The position numbers and the translations under genes are program-made. Below, in pieces: positions 46,641 through 57,866 of a stretch of 64,000 nucleotides of DNA; within the stretch, counting starts at the first letter, position 1; each line of letters begins with the position of its first letter. The stretch is from Kuschelorhynchus macadamiae. Taxonomy: Eukaryota; Arthropoda; Insecta; Coleoptera; Curculionidae. The notes beneath the pieces were generated by a model that did no database searches, was not told the DNA's origin, and worked only from the letters and a program-made list of their open reading frames with translations. The DNA is taken from contig JAUTXW010000214.1 in assembly GCA_030620095.1 (NCBI GenBank), forward strand, positions 1,492,001-1,556,000. Direction: 5' to 3'.

Positions 46641-47670
46641 TAATACTTTTTTTAACTTTTTAAATGGTTTTCGTTAACTATCCTCTTGTTGCTATATTAG
46701 AGTAATGTATTATTTGGGGTTAGGATCCAGGAAAAAAAACAATTGTCTTTTTTAAATTGTCGACGTTTAGTAACTTTATTGTTGCATCCTCAGGATACAA
46801 ATATAGATTGTATATCCTGCCTGAGACCCATCTTATCAGTTTTTACCTACTCCGTTGATTCGCAGATATTTCCCAGACATTAAGTTTCTAAATGATTTTC
46901 GTTAATGATCCTCTTGTTGTTATGTTAGAGTGGTATATTATTTTCTGTTAGGATCCAGTAAAAAAACAAAAGTCTTTTTTAAATTGTCGACGTTTCGCAA
47001 CTTTATTGTTGCATCCTCAGAACACATAGATTTTATATTTTGCATGAAACCCATATTATCAGTCCTTACCTACTCCGTTGGTCCTCAGATATTTCCTAAC
47101 TCTAAATAATAAATCATTTAGAAACTGAATATCTGAGAAATATCTGGGATCCAACGGGGTAGGTAAAGACTGATATGTTTTTCACGCAAAATATAACGTA
47201 TATGTGTTCTGAGAATACAACAATAAAGTAAGCAAGACGTCGAAAATATAAAAAAAGCTTTTGTATTTTTACTGGATCCAAACCCCAAATAATACACCAC
47301 TCTAACATAACAACAAGAGGATCGTTAACGAAATTCATTTAGGAACTTTATTATATTATTATCTGGGAAATATCTACGTACCAGTGTAGTAGGTAAAGAC
47401 TGAAAATAAGGGGTTCATGCCTGATATAGAATCTATATATGTGTCCTGAGGATGCAACAAGAAAGTTGCAAAACGTCGATTATTTATTAAAAGACTTTTG
47501 TTGTTTTTGTTTTTACAGGATCCTAACCCCACTCTATCATAACAACAAGAGGATCGTTAACGAAAATTATTTAGAAAATTAATATCTGGGAAATATCTGA
47601 CGACCAATTTAAAAAATACTTTTGTTTTTTTTACCGGATCCTAACGCCAAATAATACACCACTCCAACAA
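46640..47670. repeat. Palindromic array of the hairpin-bearing ~230 bp repeat
   Basis: Two units in plus orientation (about 46640-46873, 46874-47105), then two full units and one partial unit in minus orientation (about 47106-47330, 47331-47560, 47561-47670). Orientation switches at about 47105. Marker words are AGGATCC, CAAATAATACACCACTCTAA and its inverse, and GTCGACGTTTCGCAAC. Four units keep the CTGAGGATGCAAC...GTTGC(G/A)AAACGTCG-type hairpin in recognisable form. Confidence 0.8.
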
Positions 47671-47681
47671 AAGGTTTGTAA

Positions 47682-50600
47682 CAGGGACGGCTTGTCCCTT
47701 GAGGCAGGTAAGGCAGTGCCTCACCAATAAATTTGGAAAATTATACGTGTTAATCGATTATATCATTTATATTACTTCTTATTCACTTCTTTATTCTCAA
47801 TTTTACATTTTTACTATTTGTATCCATAAACATTTGCAGCATAATTTTGGTTCATGAGAAATCCATAAAATACGGCCCTGCCTTTTACCTTACTCCAATC
47901 CACACGCGCATCGTCAGTCGTCATATCGGACGGGTTCTGTGAGTCCATCTCATTTCTTCTTTAGAAAAGTTATTGTTAGAGGCATGCCTCACGCTTCCTT
48001 GTCTAGCGTATTACTAATGCGTGTAAGCGGGTGGCGCGTAGTAATCCAGCCGAGTTAAGCTTTAGGTAGGGTTAGCGCATAAAAAGATATTTTTAAGGCA
48101 TGCTTCTAATGTAAATTCGTAGGGAATAAGCGGCAGATTTCCGATTGGACCAACAGTCGTTAACAGCTTGAAAATTGAAACTGCACGTGATTTGGGCTAG
48201 TTTTAAGTAGGTAGTAGGACTAGTAGGAGTAGGTATGCTGCATTTGCCGTTTTCCGCATTGTTTTTATTCGGTTGCAGGTTGCAGTGGTCTCTTAATTTT
48301 AATTTATTAGTGTGGGTTGCATAGTTATATTAGCTATTAACTAAGTCAAGTGTAAACAGTGGAGTGGTCAGTGATTTTCAGTTTTAATAGCGGTGTTTGG
48401 ATTTTCGGATTTAATTTGATTTAAATGTTCCGGTTACCCATTATATAAAAATGGATTTAGTGGGACCTAGCGCAGAGTTTCAACTTCCCCAGGTAAATGT
48501 AAATATTCGCAATGCTTGTGATCTTGTAAATTTTTTAATAATGCAACAGAATTTTTCAAGTCAGAAGACAACTGGTAGTGCAACATTAAGTAAATTATTT
48601 TGTTGGCCATGTATTTTATTTGCAACAAATAATAGCGACAAAGTTTGGTCAAAAAGTGGTTATAGTGATTTAAAAAATTTATCTCGGGGTCTGTTACTGC
48701 ACATTAAAAGTATTCAACATATTTCTTCAAATTTCAAGCTTACTCTCATGAGAAAACAAGAGCAAAATATCGCCACAGCAATAGACAATGCGAGTAAAAC
48801 AGAAATTGTAATTTTTAATGCTAGGGTTAAAGAAAACCAATAAATTTTAAAAAGTCTTATTGATATTACATTACACTTCTGTATGCAAGAGTTACCTTTC
48901 CATGGGCATGATGAATCAAATGAATCTCTAAATCGCGGTAATTTCAAAGAGTTAGTTATTCTTGTTAGTAAATATGACACAAATTTAAAAACATTATTAG
49001 CACATTATAATGATAATAGATAAGTTATTTCTGGGACATCTAAAACAATTCAAAATGAATTAATTGATTCAGTTGCTTATGTCGTAAAAAAATTGAGGAC
49101 GAAATTTCAAATTCGTTGTTTTTTTCCTGGCAAGTTGATGAAACCACAGACATAAGCTGCCATTCACAATTATCCGTCATTTTTCGTTACGTTATAAATG
49201 GTCAACCTGTTGAGCGATTCATGGGATTTTATGACGTCAGTTCTGGGCGTTCTGCGCAAGATTTATTTCAATTTTTATCCACCAAATTCGAGAAATTTGA
49301 CTTGCATTTGAAATTAGTGGCTCAAGCATATGATGGGGCTTGCGTAATGTCGGGAGAAATAAACGTTTTACAGACAAAAATTAAATCTATAGCACTACAA
49401 GCATTGTTTACTCATTGTTATGCACATATATTTAATTTGGTTTTAAGTAATGTGTGCAATTCAATTTAGCAGGTTAAAGTATTTTTCTCAACCCTATCAG
49501 GTTTCCCATCATATTTTTCTAAAGCTACAAAGCGGACCCAACTTTTAGAACAAATTGGAGGAAATCGGATACCTACTAATGTAGCCACTCGTTGGAATTT
49601 TACTTCACGCTGACAATTAATAACAATAAGGACAAATTACTTGAGACTTTTAATTTTATTATTAATAGTCGCGATTTCGATCAAAAGTCAATTAGAGAAG
49701 CAGTAGGTTTAAAAACTCGCTCAGAACATATTTTTTTTGAAACATTTGAATTAATTTTTCATCAACCCGATATCCTTTTTCCAATTTACAAAATTGAAAT
49801 ACAGATGTTGTTAAAACAAAAAATTACAGACTACTCTAACTAAAATTCGTGAGTTTAGAAATAACAGTACTTATTTTGATTGAATTTATTAAAAACTGGA
49901 GGTCGGAGCTTTACACTCGAAACGTCGTAAAGGATTTAAAATGAAATGTCAGATAAAACAACAGTTAAGGCAATTTTTTTTTGAAACTCTTGATGTTATA
50001 GAGAATCAATTAGAGGTTAGGTTTTGTGACATAGAAAAACTACATTTCTTTGATCTCCTATGTATTTTAAAATTCTCCATTTTGGAAAAAAGAATTTCCT
50101 CCTGAGCTTTTAAAAAATTTGACCACCCAATACGATATATTTGACATAAATCAACTAAAAAGCGAATTAATCGTTTTATACGGGAACCATCTGATAGAAA
50201 CTTGCACAAACCCTTATGAAATGTTGACTTTTTTTCATGATAATGATTTAAAACTCTGTATGCCAGAACTTTTTAAATTATTATGTATTGCTGATGTTTT
50301 GCCAGTGACAACCGCGTCAACAGAAAGAAGTTTCTCCGAGCTAAAAAGAATTAAAAATTATATTAGAAATACTACTGGACAGGCGCGACTAAGTAATATG
50401 GCAAAAATCTCAATTGAAAAAGGATTTATAAAATCACAGGACGAGAACGTTTTAATAGAGGAAGTAATAGACCATTTTGCTAAACAGAAGAATCGTAGAA
50501 TTCCTTTAATTTATAAAAAACTTTAATTTTCAGAAGTTAGTACTATTAATTTTAAAATTTATATTTATATTACCATACTGGATAGGTGCGTAATAGGTAC

Positions 50601-50772
50601 AGATTTTCATATAAACACAATTTTATGAATTTAACAATTTAAATTAATAATAATATTTTTTCAAAATTTATTATGCAATTGACGAAGTAGAGTGGTCACT
50701 AGAGTAACTTAGAAATCTAATCATATTAAAAATAAATTTCTTCAAATGTGCCTCACTACTTTCTAATACCAC
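47682..50772 (+). mobile_element. hAT DNA transposon, second copy; right end missing or rearranged
   Basis: The left terminus CAGGGACGGCTTGTCCCTTG and subterminal GCAGTGCCTCACC resemble the hAT element at 22386. An inverse block GTGCCTCACTAC is at 50741-50752, but no matching terminus follows and no 8-bp duplication can be paired with GTTTGTAA (47674-47681). The right side passes into the ATGGCGG repeat. The 5' ~770 bp is non-coding and GC-richer. One broken transposase gene is present. Confidence 0.75.
48451..50526 (+). pseudogene. hAT transposase, second copy, multiply broken
   Basis: From ATG 48451: ATLSKLFCWPCILFATNN (TTF-type zinc finger), then after a stop at 48841 LPFHGHDESNESLNRGNF (DUF4371). 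The catalytic part has QVDETTDISCHSQLSVIFRY (first Asp), AQAYDGACVMSGE (second Asp), THCYAHIFNLVL and NVATRWNF. Middle pieces lie at 49592-49843 in another frame. The dimerisation domain (50119-50526) is well kept: LPVTTASTERSFSELKRIKN, then YIRNTTGQARLSNMAKISIE, ending RRIPLIYKKL. At least five breaks occur. Domain order matches the copy at 23119-25240, but sequence divergence shows a separate family. Confidence 0.83.
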
Positions 50773-52040
50773 CGCCATATCGGAGTTTTACCAAAATATT
50801 ACCAGGTTATCCCCATATGATCTTTAATTTTTGGTCAAAGTTTGAAGTCAATCGGGTAAATAGTTTTTAAGCTATGCCGCGAACTGACAGACCGACAAAC
50901 AACCAGACCGACGGAATTGATAAAACATTTTGGCATCTAGGGACGCTTGGTGTTTGTGCAAAAATTTTAGGTAAGTAGTTTTTCCATAATAATTTTTAAA
51001 TATTTCACTTGGCCGCTATTTTGTTCCGCAATACTGGATTTTTACCAAAATATCACCAGATCATCCCCATATGTCTCTTAATTTTTGATAAAAATTTGAA
51101 GTCAATCAGGTTACTTTTTAAGTAGTGCCGCGAACTGACAGATAGACAGACAGATCGACAGACAGGTCGGCGGAATTGATAAAACATATTTTTTGGCATC
51201 TAGAGACACTAAAACGGAAAGGTATGTAAAACCTGAGAGGGTGATTTTTTCGCGATTACAAACGTTTTATTTGGCCGTCCTTTTTCGGGTATCTTATATT
51301 AGTACCACAATTTTATTAGTTGACCCCTATACCACAATTTAGCTATGGCGTATAATTTGAAGTTAATCCATTAAAGAGTTCCCCAGGCTAAATTGTAAAA
51401 TATTTTATTAAGCCGCCATTTTGTTCCGCCAAGGTTACCAAAATATTACCAGTTGATTACAACATAATAGTTTGATGTTGTGCAAAATTTGAAATAAAGT
51501 GAATAAGAATTCTTTCAGCATTTCACTTGGCCGCCATTTTGTTTCACCATGTTAGAGTTTTACCAAAATATTAACAGGTAATCCCCATATTTTTTATCGA
51601 AATTTGTAACAGGGTAAAAGGGTAAATTGGGGAAATACAGAAGGACCGACGGAATTGATAAAACATATTTTTTGTAATCTAAGGTCGCTAACACGTGAAA
51701 ATGTGTAAAACTTGAGAGGGTAACTTTTTCACGATTATAAACATTTTATTTTGCCGCCATTTTGTTTCGCCATCTTGGATTCGTACCAAAATGTTACCAG
51801 TTGATTCCAATATAATACTAGAAGTTTTTGCAAAATTTGAGATAAAGTGGATAAGTGCTTTTTTAATATTAGTTTTTTTTAGCAATTCACTGGGCCGCTA
51901 TTTTGTTTCGCCATATTGGAATTTTACCAATTTTTTTGAATCAATCGAGTAGGTAGTTATAGACCGACGGAATTGAGAAAACATGTTTTTTGAGGGTGAT
52001 TTTTTCACGATTACAATACTTCTCTTTTACGAGAGACGCA
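50765..52040 (-). repeat. (TCTG)n / ATGGCGG repeat, cluster V
   Basis: About three inverse-orientation units, with GACAGACAGATCGACAGACA at 51141-51160, repeated TTACCAAAATATTACCAG-type blocks and CCGCCATTTTGTTTCGCCAT-type motif pairs. It ends at GATTTTTTCACGATTACAAT (52000-52019), the same end sequence as clusters II and III. Confidence 0.85.
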
Positions 52041-52204
52041 AAAAGTCATTTCTTCTTATTTTAAAGACATAATAATTTTTCATTCAACAATATCATTATC
52101 AAATTAGAGAAATATACAATCCTTTAATTGAAGTATCTTTTGACCTTGCACATCAAATGCACTGAAAAAGTAAAAGCCCGTTTCATTTTAAATGTCGTGT
52201 TTTG

Positions 52205-52380
52205 TCTTTTTACAATCTTAGCGCCCATATAAGTTCTATAGGATTTAGTTCGCAATGATATGGCGGTAAGCGCAACACTCCTTGATAATTTCTGGTTTTC
52301 TCCAAGATGAAGTTTGTGTCTTCTCTATGCGCCTTGCTTGAATGATAGCTTGCGTTATCCATAAACCAGTCAATAAGTGC
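52205..52380 (-). pseudogene. IS630/Tc1-like DDE transposase fragment
   Basis: Minus strand: WFMDNASYHSSKAHRED (second catalytic Asp), and LPPYHCELNPIELIWA (catalytic Glu). About 40 residues separate D and E, fewer than I expect for this family, so an internal deletion is likely. Nothing else of the element is identifiable; flanks up to 52680 are GC-richer. Confidence 0.65.
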
Positions 52381-52399
52381 GCACGTCCGCGCGCACTGC

Positions 52400-53700
52400 C
52401 AGCGAAAACCAGAAAAAGAAAAATGAGATTTTAAAAAGTAAATCTTAATACAAAAATATCATTTCAAATTACGGTGCATTTCCACTATTTTTTTTGTTGC
52501 AAAAGTCCAAAAATATCGTGTCTATTAGCAAAAACATCGCGCGCCTTACGCATTCTCTCCGGTTCATGCTTTACTCTCGCCTGCTATCGATGGTCTGGCA
52601 GTGCTGCCAATAGCAAATTAATGGATTACCCGCAATTGACAACGAAAATGCGAGGTTTTTGTGAGGACCAATTTTTTTAGTAGGGCTAATTATAAACGCA
52701 GGAAACAAAATCAAAGACTGCAGCTACAAATTTCAACAGCACTCGTCAACAAAACATTGTGACCAAATTTCCATAATAAAATGTGTAAATTTGCTTGCAG
52801 CATGGTAACACTGTCTACAATTGACATTCAAAACTTGACAAGCGTTTTTCTGTACTCTATAGCCTAGTACACACAGCAACAGATTGCGAATCGCTTTTTT
52901 TTTCTAGAAAAATTTTGTCCAATTTTTTTAAACTCACCATCTTCATTATCGACTTCCGTGTGCAATCCTTATAACAGCGAAATTTTGTGCCTTAACTTTC
53001 AGCCACTTTTAACAGTTCCATTTTGGGGTTATGTTTATTATTTTTATCTTAAAGTAGAGACATGTTGTAAGCTTCATAATTCCATATTTCCCTCATTATG
53101 AATACTGCTTACTTGCCACCTACATCACTTTTCTAATCATTTATATTTAGTATAATTTTATATTCTATTATTCCTTCGTTAAAGTACGAAAAACAAAGCT
53201 AGAATATATGAATATAAAAAGTATCAGGCTTATGTGTAAAATATAATTTTTACTGTTCTTAGTCTTATAAATTATAGTGAAAACTAGTAGTAATTTGTAA
53301 ATGTACACAAACATAAAACTTCTCAAACTAACCAAACTTGAAATAAATGAGATCTGAAGAGAGGAAATGATCTACTTTATGCTACCAAACTATCATTAAA
53401 ATACAAATGCGAAGGTTTATTCTACACAAGAACCCACATTTTATTTCAGTAAAAAAAACTAAATTTTATTTTTTTCAACAATTTTAATAATAAAAGTCTT
53501 ACATTTTATCAGTCTTTGAGGCATTATATTTTCATTTTATCACAAACATTAAACATAAAAATTGCACAGTGCAGCTTAATTACTTATCAGGTAACATAAA
53601 ATTTTTTCAGGCTCTTAACTGAGTAGATTTTTATAGTGGTTTAGAAAAAAATATGCTCTCTGATATTTATTATTTGTCAAAACGCAGTAAAAAATAAAAA
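52400..53700. other. No gene recognised
   Basis: GC-richer patches at 52376-52410 and 52530-52600 stand out from the AT-rich surroundings. The frame at 52474-52680 is Ser/Cys-rich without a family motif. The rest shows nothing. Confidence 0.45.
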
Positions 53701-53720
53701 AAAAACATGAAAACGATTTA

Positions 53721-56156
53721 TTACATGCTTTTGTCCTGCCATATTGCAGCATCGAACATATATTTATCTGGGACAAACTTTACAAATCCACCCTTATCTC
53801 TGATACCTTCCCTTGTCGCCAACAATGCTCTAATTGTTGAGGTAGATAATGAATTTCTGACACTTGTTTTAATGTTGAACAGTTCACTAAAAATTCGCTC
53901 CGTAGAAGCATTTGAGAACGGCAAAACTAACAAGAAAAAAATTACTTTCTTTAAATTGGGGAAAATTTTTGCTCCTGCTGCGTTTTTTAATTCAAAAACT
54001 TTGGGCCAATAATTTTCAGCTTCCATAGGAAAGTTTAATTTTTCATGCTCTAACAAAGCATGATTTCTCCATTCACTGTCTAAACTTTGGGTGTTGACAA
54101 ACGGTTTCAAAACGGGGAACATTTCAAGTATTTTTATCAATGATTTTTCATCAAACGATTAAGCTTTTAAGTGCTCTACTATAAAAATTACATTAAAAAT
54201 TGGATCACTGAAATCAAATCTATTCTTTATGTTGGTAACTAGTTCAATATAAAACTCTAAACAGCTTTTCAAGAATTTTTCCAGGTCATTTTTAGACACA
54301 CTTGGATCCTGTTTCAAGGCCTGGAAACTTTCACCAGCTAAAACACCCAAATAAATATTTTCTAGGTTAACAAATTTTCTGAAATTGCAGTGGTTTAAAG
54401 ATAAAATGTTACCTTGTCTAACATACTCAATTTCTAAATAATTACTACAGAGAATTTTTAGAAGTTGTTCGGTTTGGGGTTTAATTTTCTGTAAAAGTGG
54501 CTTTTCAGATTGAAATAATACATTAAAATCAGTCAATAATTCTAATGTGTAACTCATGAATTCTAAATATAATTTGGTAAAACTATTGTCCATAGTATTA
54601 AGCATTTGTTCTGTGGTTATTGATGGGTCTTCAAACACGGATTCCCTCAAATATTCTTTCAGAATTAGCTTTAGAGAAAGCCAGCGTGTGGTAGCCGGCG
54701 ATAAAATTTTGTGGATTTCAACAAAAAAAATTGGAATTCCTTAAATTTTATTTGTCTGGATGAACGCGATTGAAATGTGAACCAAGGTTTCTTAATAGAT
54801 TTTCAACAGATCGGGGTAGCTTAAGACATGCTTTTGCAGCTGCCAAATGTGCCATATGGCAAGATCAATTAACACACAGAATATTTGGATTTTCATTTTT
54901 CAAATGTGAAAAAACAGAGTCTGTGGTTTCATCCATTATAATCGAAAAGAAGCAACCTGGAATTTTTAACTTGTCATAAAGATTGTGTAACAAAACATTG
55001 CCTAAACTTTTTTTAACAATTTAAGTTGCGTTAGTTTTCTTTACAGACAAATGTCTAGCAATTTGCGAATCAGGAAAGATATTACTTAAAAGATGGCTTA
55101 AACTATCCATCAACTGGAATGATAAATTGTTTGTAGCTATTAAGCCACATAACTTAATTTCTGCATTTTTAATATTTTTTTCTAAGGTCGAAGACTTATA
55201 AATATCTGTTAGTTTTTTACTACTATCGACTTGCTGCCAATTTAACTTGTGCCGAGAACTTATACTATGTCTTTTTATGCAGGTTTTATGTGACAATATG
55301 TCCAATTTACAAACTTTACAAAAAGCAACCTGAAAATTAGGGTTATTACTAGTTTTTCTTGATTTGGTCAGCCAACCTTTATACTCATCAATTTCCAGCC
55401 ACTTGCTCAAAAACACACATTTTCTTTCCTTTGGGCGTTTTCTTTTTCCAACTTTTGCTAACTTAACCAAAGGGTTTTCTCTAAAATCTGGATCAGAATC
55501 TCTTAACGCAGAATGTTCATTATAAACCTAAAAACCAGTAAGATATGAAGAAAAAGTCGAGGAAAAAGTAATCAAAAAGCTATTTCATTAAAAATATTTA
55601 AAAATGAAGGTTTAACTCAAAATTCATACCTCCGACTCTGTGCTATCCTCTGTGGTGCGCCATTTTTGTTGTCGCCCTTACTGGCATTTTTATCATTATT
55701 CTGCTGAAATATAATTATTATAAAGATTAAAACTCCATTTAAATTGTGGTATGGGAGAGTTTAAGATGCAAGTCAAGATGTATGCATACCTCTGACTTTT
55801 TGCTTGATTCTGTGTTTTCAACTTTCCTTTGGTTACCATTCTTGGTATTTTTATTATTATTCCGCTACAATAAAAAAGTTATGGTTATAATTATATAAAA
55901 TCTTTTAATCTTGACAAAAATGAGTTCTTTAAATTTAGATTGACCTAAATATGCTTACCTCTGACTTTTCTACTCTCTTCTGAGTTGGAATGGTTTTGAT
56001 TTTTACTGCTTTGAATAGCACTAGTGGCATTATCATGGATATCGTTTTGCTAAAATAAATAAATATGTCTTTAACATATAACTATAACGTTAATAATATA
56101 TGTGCAACTGAAACTGGATTTACTTTATCCTTATTTCTTCTTAACCACTTATCCAT
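53721..56156 (-). pseudogene. Multi-exon hAT transposase gene (BED-like finger, hATC), internally deleted
   Basis: Exon 1 (56156-56124) codes MDKWLRRNKDK. Three short exons follow with AG/GT borders: 56049-55959, 55864-55790 and 55703-55630. They are similar to each other (for example RNNNKNTKNGNQ and QNNDKNASKGDNKNG) and end near AGTC(A/G)GAG before GTA. Exon 5 starts at 55527 with VYNEHSALRDSD and carries a zinc finger (CKVCKLDILSHKTC...RH...SSRH). The catalytic start IIMDETTDSVF is followed by a large deletion, then HMAHLAAAKACLKL and ATTRWLSLKLILKEYL. The dimerisation motif FSNASTERIFSELFNIKTS sits at about 53900. It ends at 53721. Stops and shifts near 54970, 54720 and 54150, and exon lengths of 91 and 74 bases, break the frame. 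Confidence 0.78.
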
Positions 56157-56159
56157 GCT

Positions 56160-57087
56160 TACTTATATCATATGAACATAAAACTTTTAGAAACAGTCCC
56201 CACTTTTTTTCGCAAGCCTAATTTCTAATGATATTTTCCAGAATTTCCATTATCTTTTTACGATATACGATGACACTTAATATTAGGGTAAAATTTAAAA
56301 GAACATATACATAAAATTAAAAAGGACAGAGGTTTATTGTTCAATATATTAAATTTCGAAAATCCGAGTCAAGAATTTTAAAATGTATTTCCTACAAAGC
56401 ATGTAGGCGGGGCGAGGACCATCCACCAAGCAAGTACTGTATTACCCGGTTTTTACCCCCAAAATCATTGTGTTAGAAAACTGCGAGGAAGAACCCTAAA
56501 TTGCTTGTTTTTCTCGCAATTACCCGGACATTGACAGCTCTGTGGTCTGGTGTGGTTTCGTTCGGGGTTCTAGTTAAATGCATTTTCGTTATAGAAATTA
56601 GTCGGAAGTATTCGGTATACCCAATGACGTCAAAAAGAAATAGACCCCGCATTTCATTCATAAAAATGAAACAAATAGAATCAAACATCAATTTGTGGTT
56701 CTGTATGAGTGGAAAAAAGACAGACTGATCGCATAAAGAATAGTTTGCGGTGAAAATTGCAATGCTGTCAGATATCTTCGCGAGGCGTACCAGTGGCGTA
56801 GCTATTTTTGAGATAATGTATTATTTGCTATATTTTTTTTGAGCCCAAATAATAGTATGGTGGATACGACAGTTTTTTGTTCTAAGATGGACAGGAACGA
56901 CTACACATTGCAAAAGGGAGAGTTTTAGTAATAACTTGAAAACAATTAATTTAGATATGTCGTGGAAAAGTCTGCACCAAATGGGAAACTTTTTTATTAT
57001 CAATTTCTTGAAAAATTTTGTTCTTGATAAACTTAGTGCTTGTCGAAAAAAATAGTTTTCACAATATTCAACTCTAAGTCAGATATA
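56160..57087. other. No gene; one hAT-like terminus at 56790
   Basis: CAGTGGCGTAGCTA at about 56790-56803 resembles a hAT left end, but no partner with an 8-bp duplication was found. Two overlapping frames at 56473-56728 on opposite strands have no family motif. Confidence 0.4.
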
Positions 57088-57515
57088 CAGGGCATTCAAA
57101 AGATGCGAAAAAGTGTAACTGCGGCGGCCGCTTTAAAGGCCATAAAAAATCGTAAATACAGGTTTAGTATTAGTTATGTCATATTAGTAATAGCTAAGGA
57201 AAGATTTAAATAGAAAAAATGTTTTTTTGCTGTTTGACCTTAAATATCTACATAACTATAATATAAAAAATTTTAACCAGTTTATATTTACGATCGGCCC
57301 TTAAAACTACAGTCACAAAATTTTTTTTTTGAAATTGTTAATGAAATCCACTTTTTTGAATATTCTGATCTAAAGTTTATTACTATCAAAAATATTTTTT
57401 TTGAACCACCAACTTTTATCAAGAAATCAATAATAAAAAAAGAAAAAAAATGTATTAAAATGTAAGATGTTTCAATAAAATAATCGAAACTTTTTGGTGA
57501 TTCTGAAGCACCCTG
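57088..57515. mobile_element. Candidate mariner-type MITE
   Basis: TA-flanked 428-bp segment (57086-57087, 57516-57517). The left end is CAGGGCATTCAAAAGAT; the right end read inward is CAGGGTGCTTCAGAAT. It has no coding capacity. The ends fit Tc1/mariner termini, but the inverted similarity is short. Confidence 0.45.
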
Positions 57516-57821
57516 TATAATATTTTACACTATATTTGAAACTTGTTTTTTTTTATAAAAATTTAAATAACAAGGTTGAAATTGGTGCTGCACTTCTTTA
57601 TAAATTTTCACCCGGACACGTGGTTTATAAAAATAAAACAAAGTTTAAAAGTTTGGTATAATTTATTTATGAACGTTTTGATATAATAACAAATAACTAT
57701 TATTATCGACAAAACAAAAGTAACAGCATATTAATTTAATATTTCATTATTTATATAATAGATAATTAAACTCGTTGTCTATTACATATTTAATGATTCA
57801 GTGACATTTGTCAAAATCGAA

Positions 57822-57822
<1 letters not shown>

Positions 57823-57864
<42 letters not shown>
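57823..57864. repeat. (TA)n microsatellite, left of the mariner element
   Basis: About 20 TA repeats directly abutting the transposon end. The tract continues on the far side at 61408-61500. Confidence 0.95.

Positions 57865-57866
<2 letters not shown>

Noticed and set aside
52474..52680. Host gene candidate in a GC-richer patch
   Set aside because: Only 68 codons, no motif, no splice context and no homology that I recognise.
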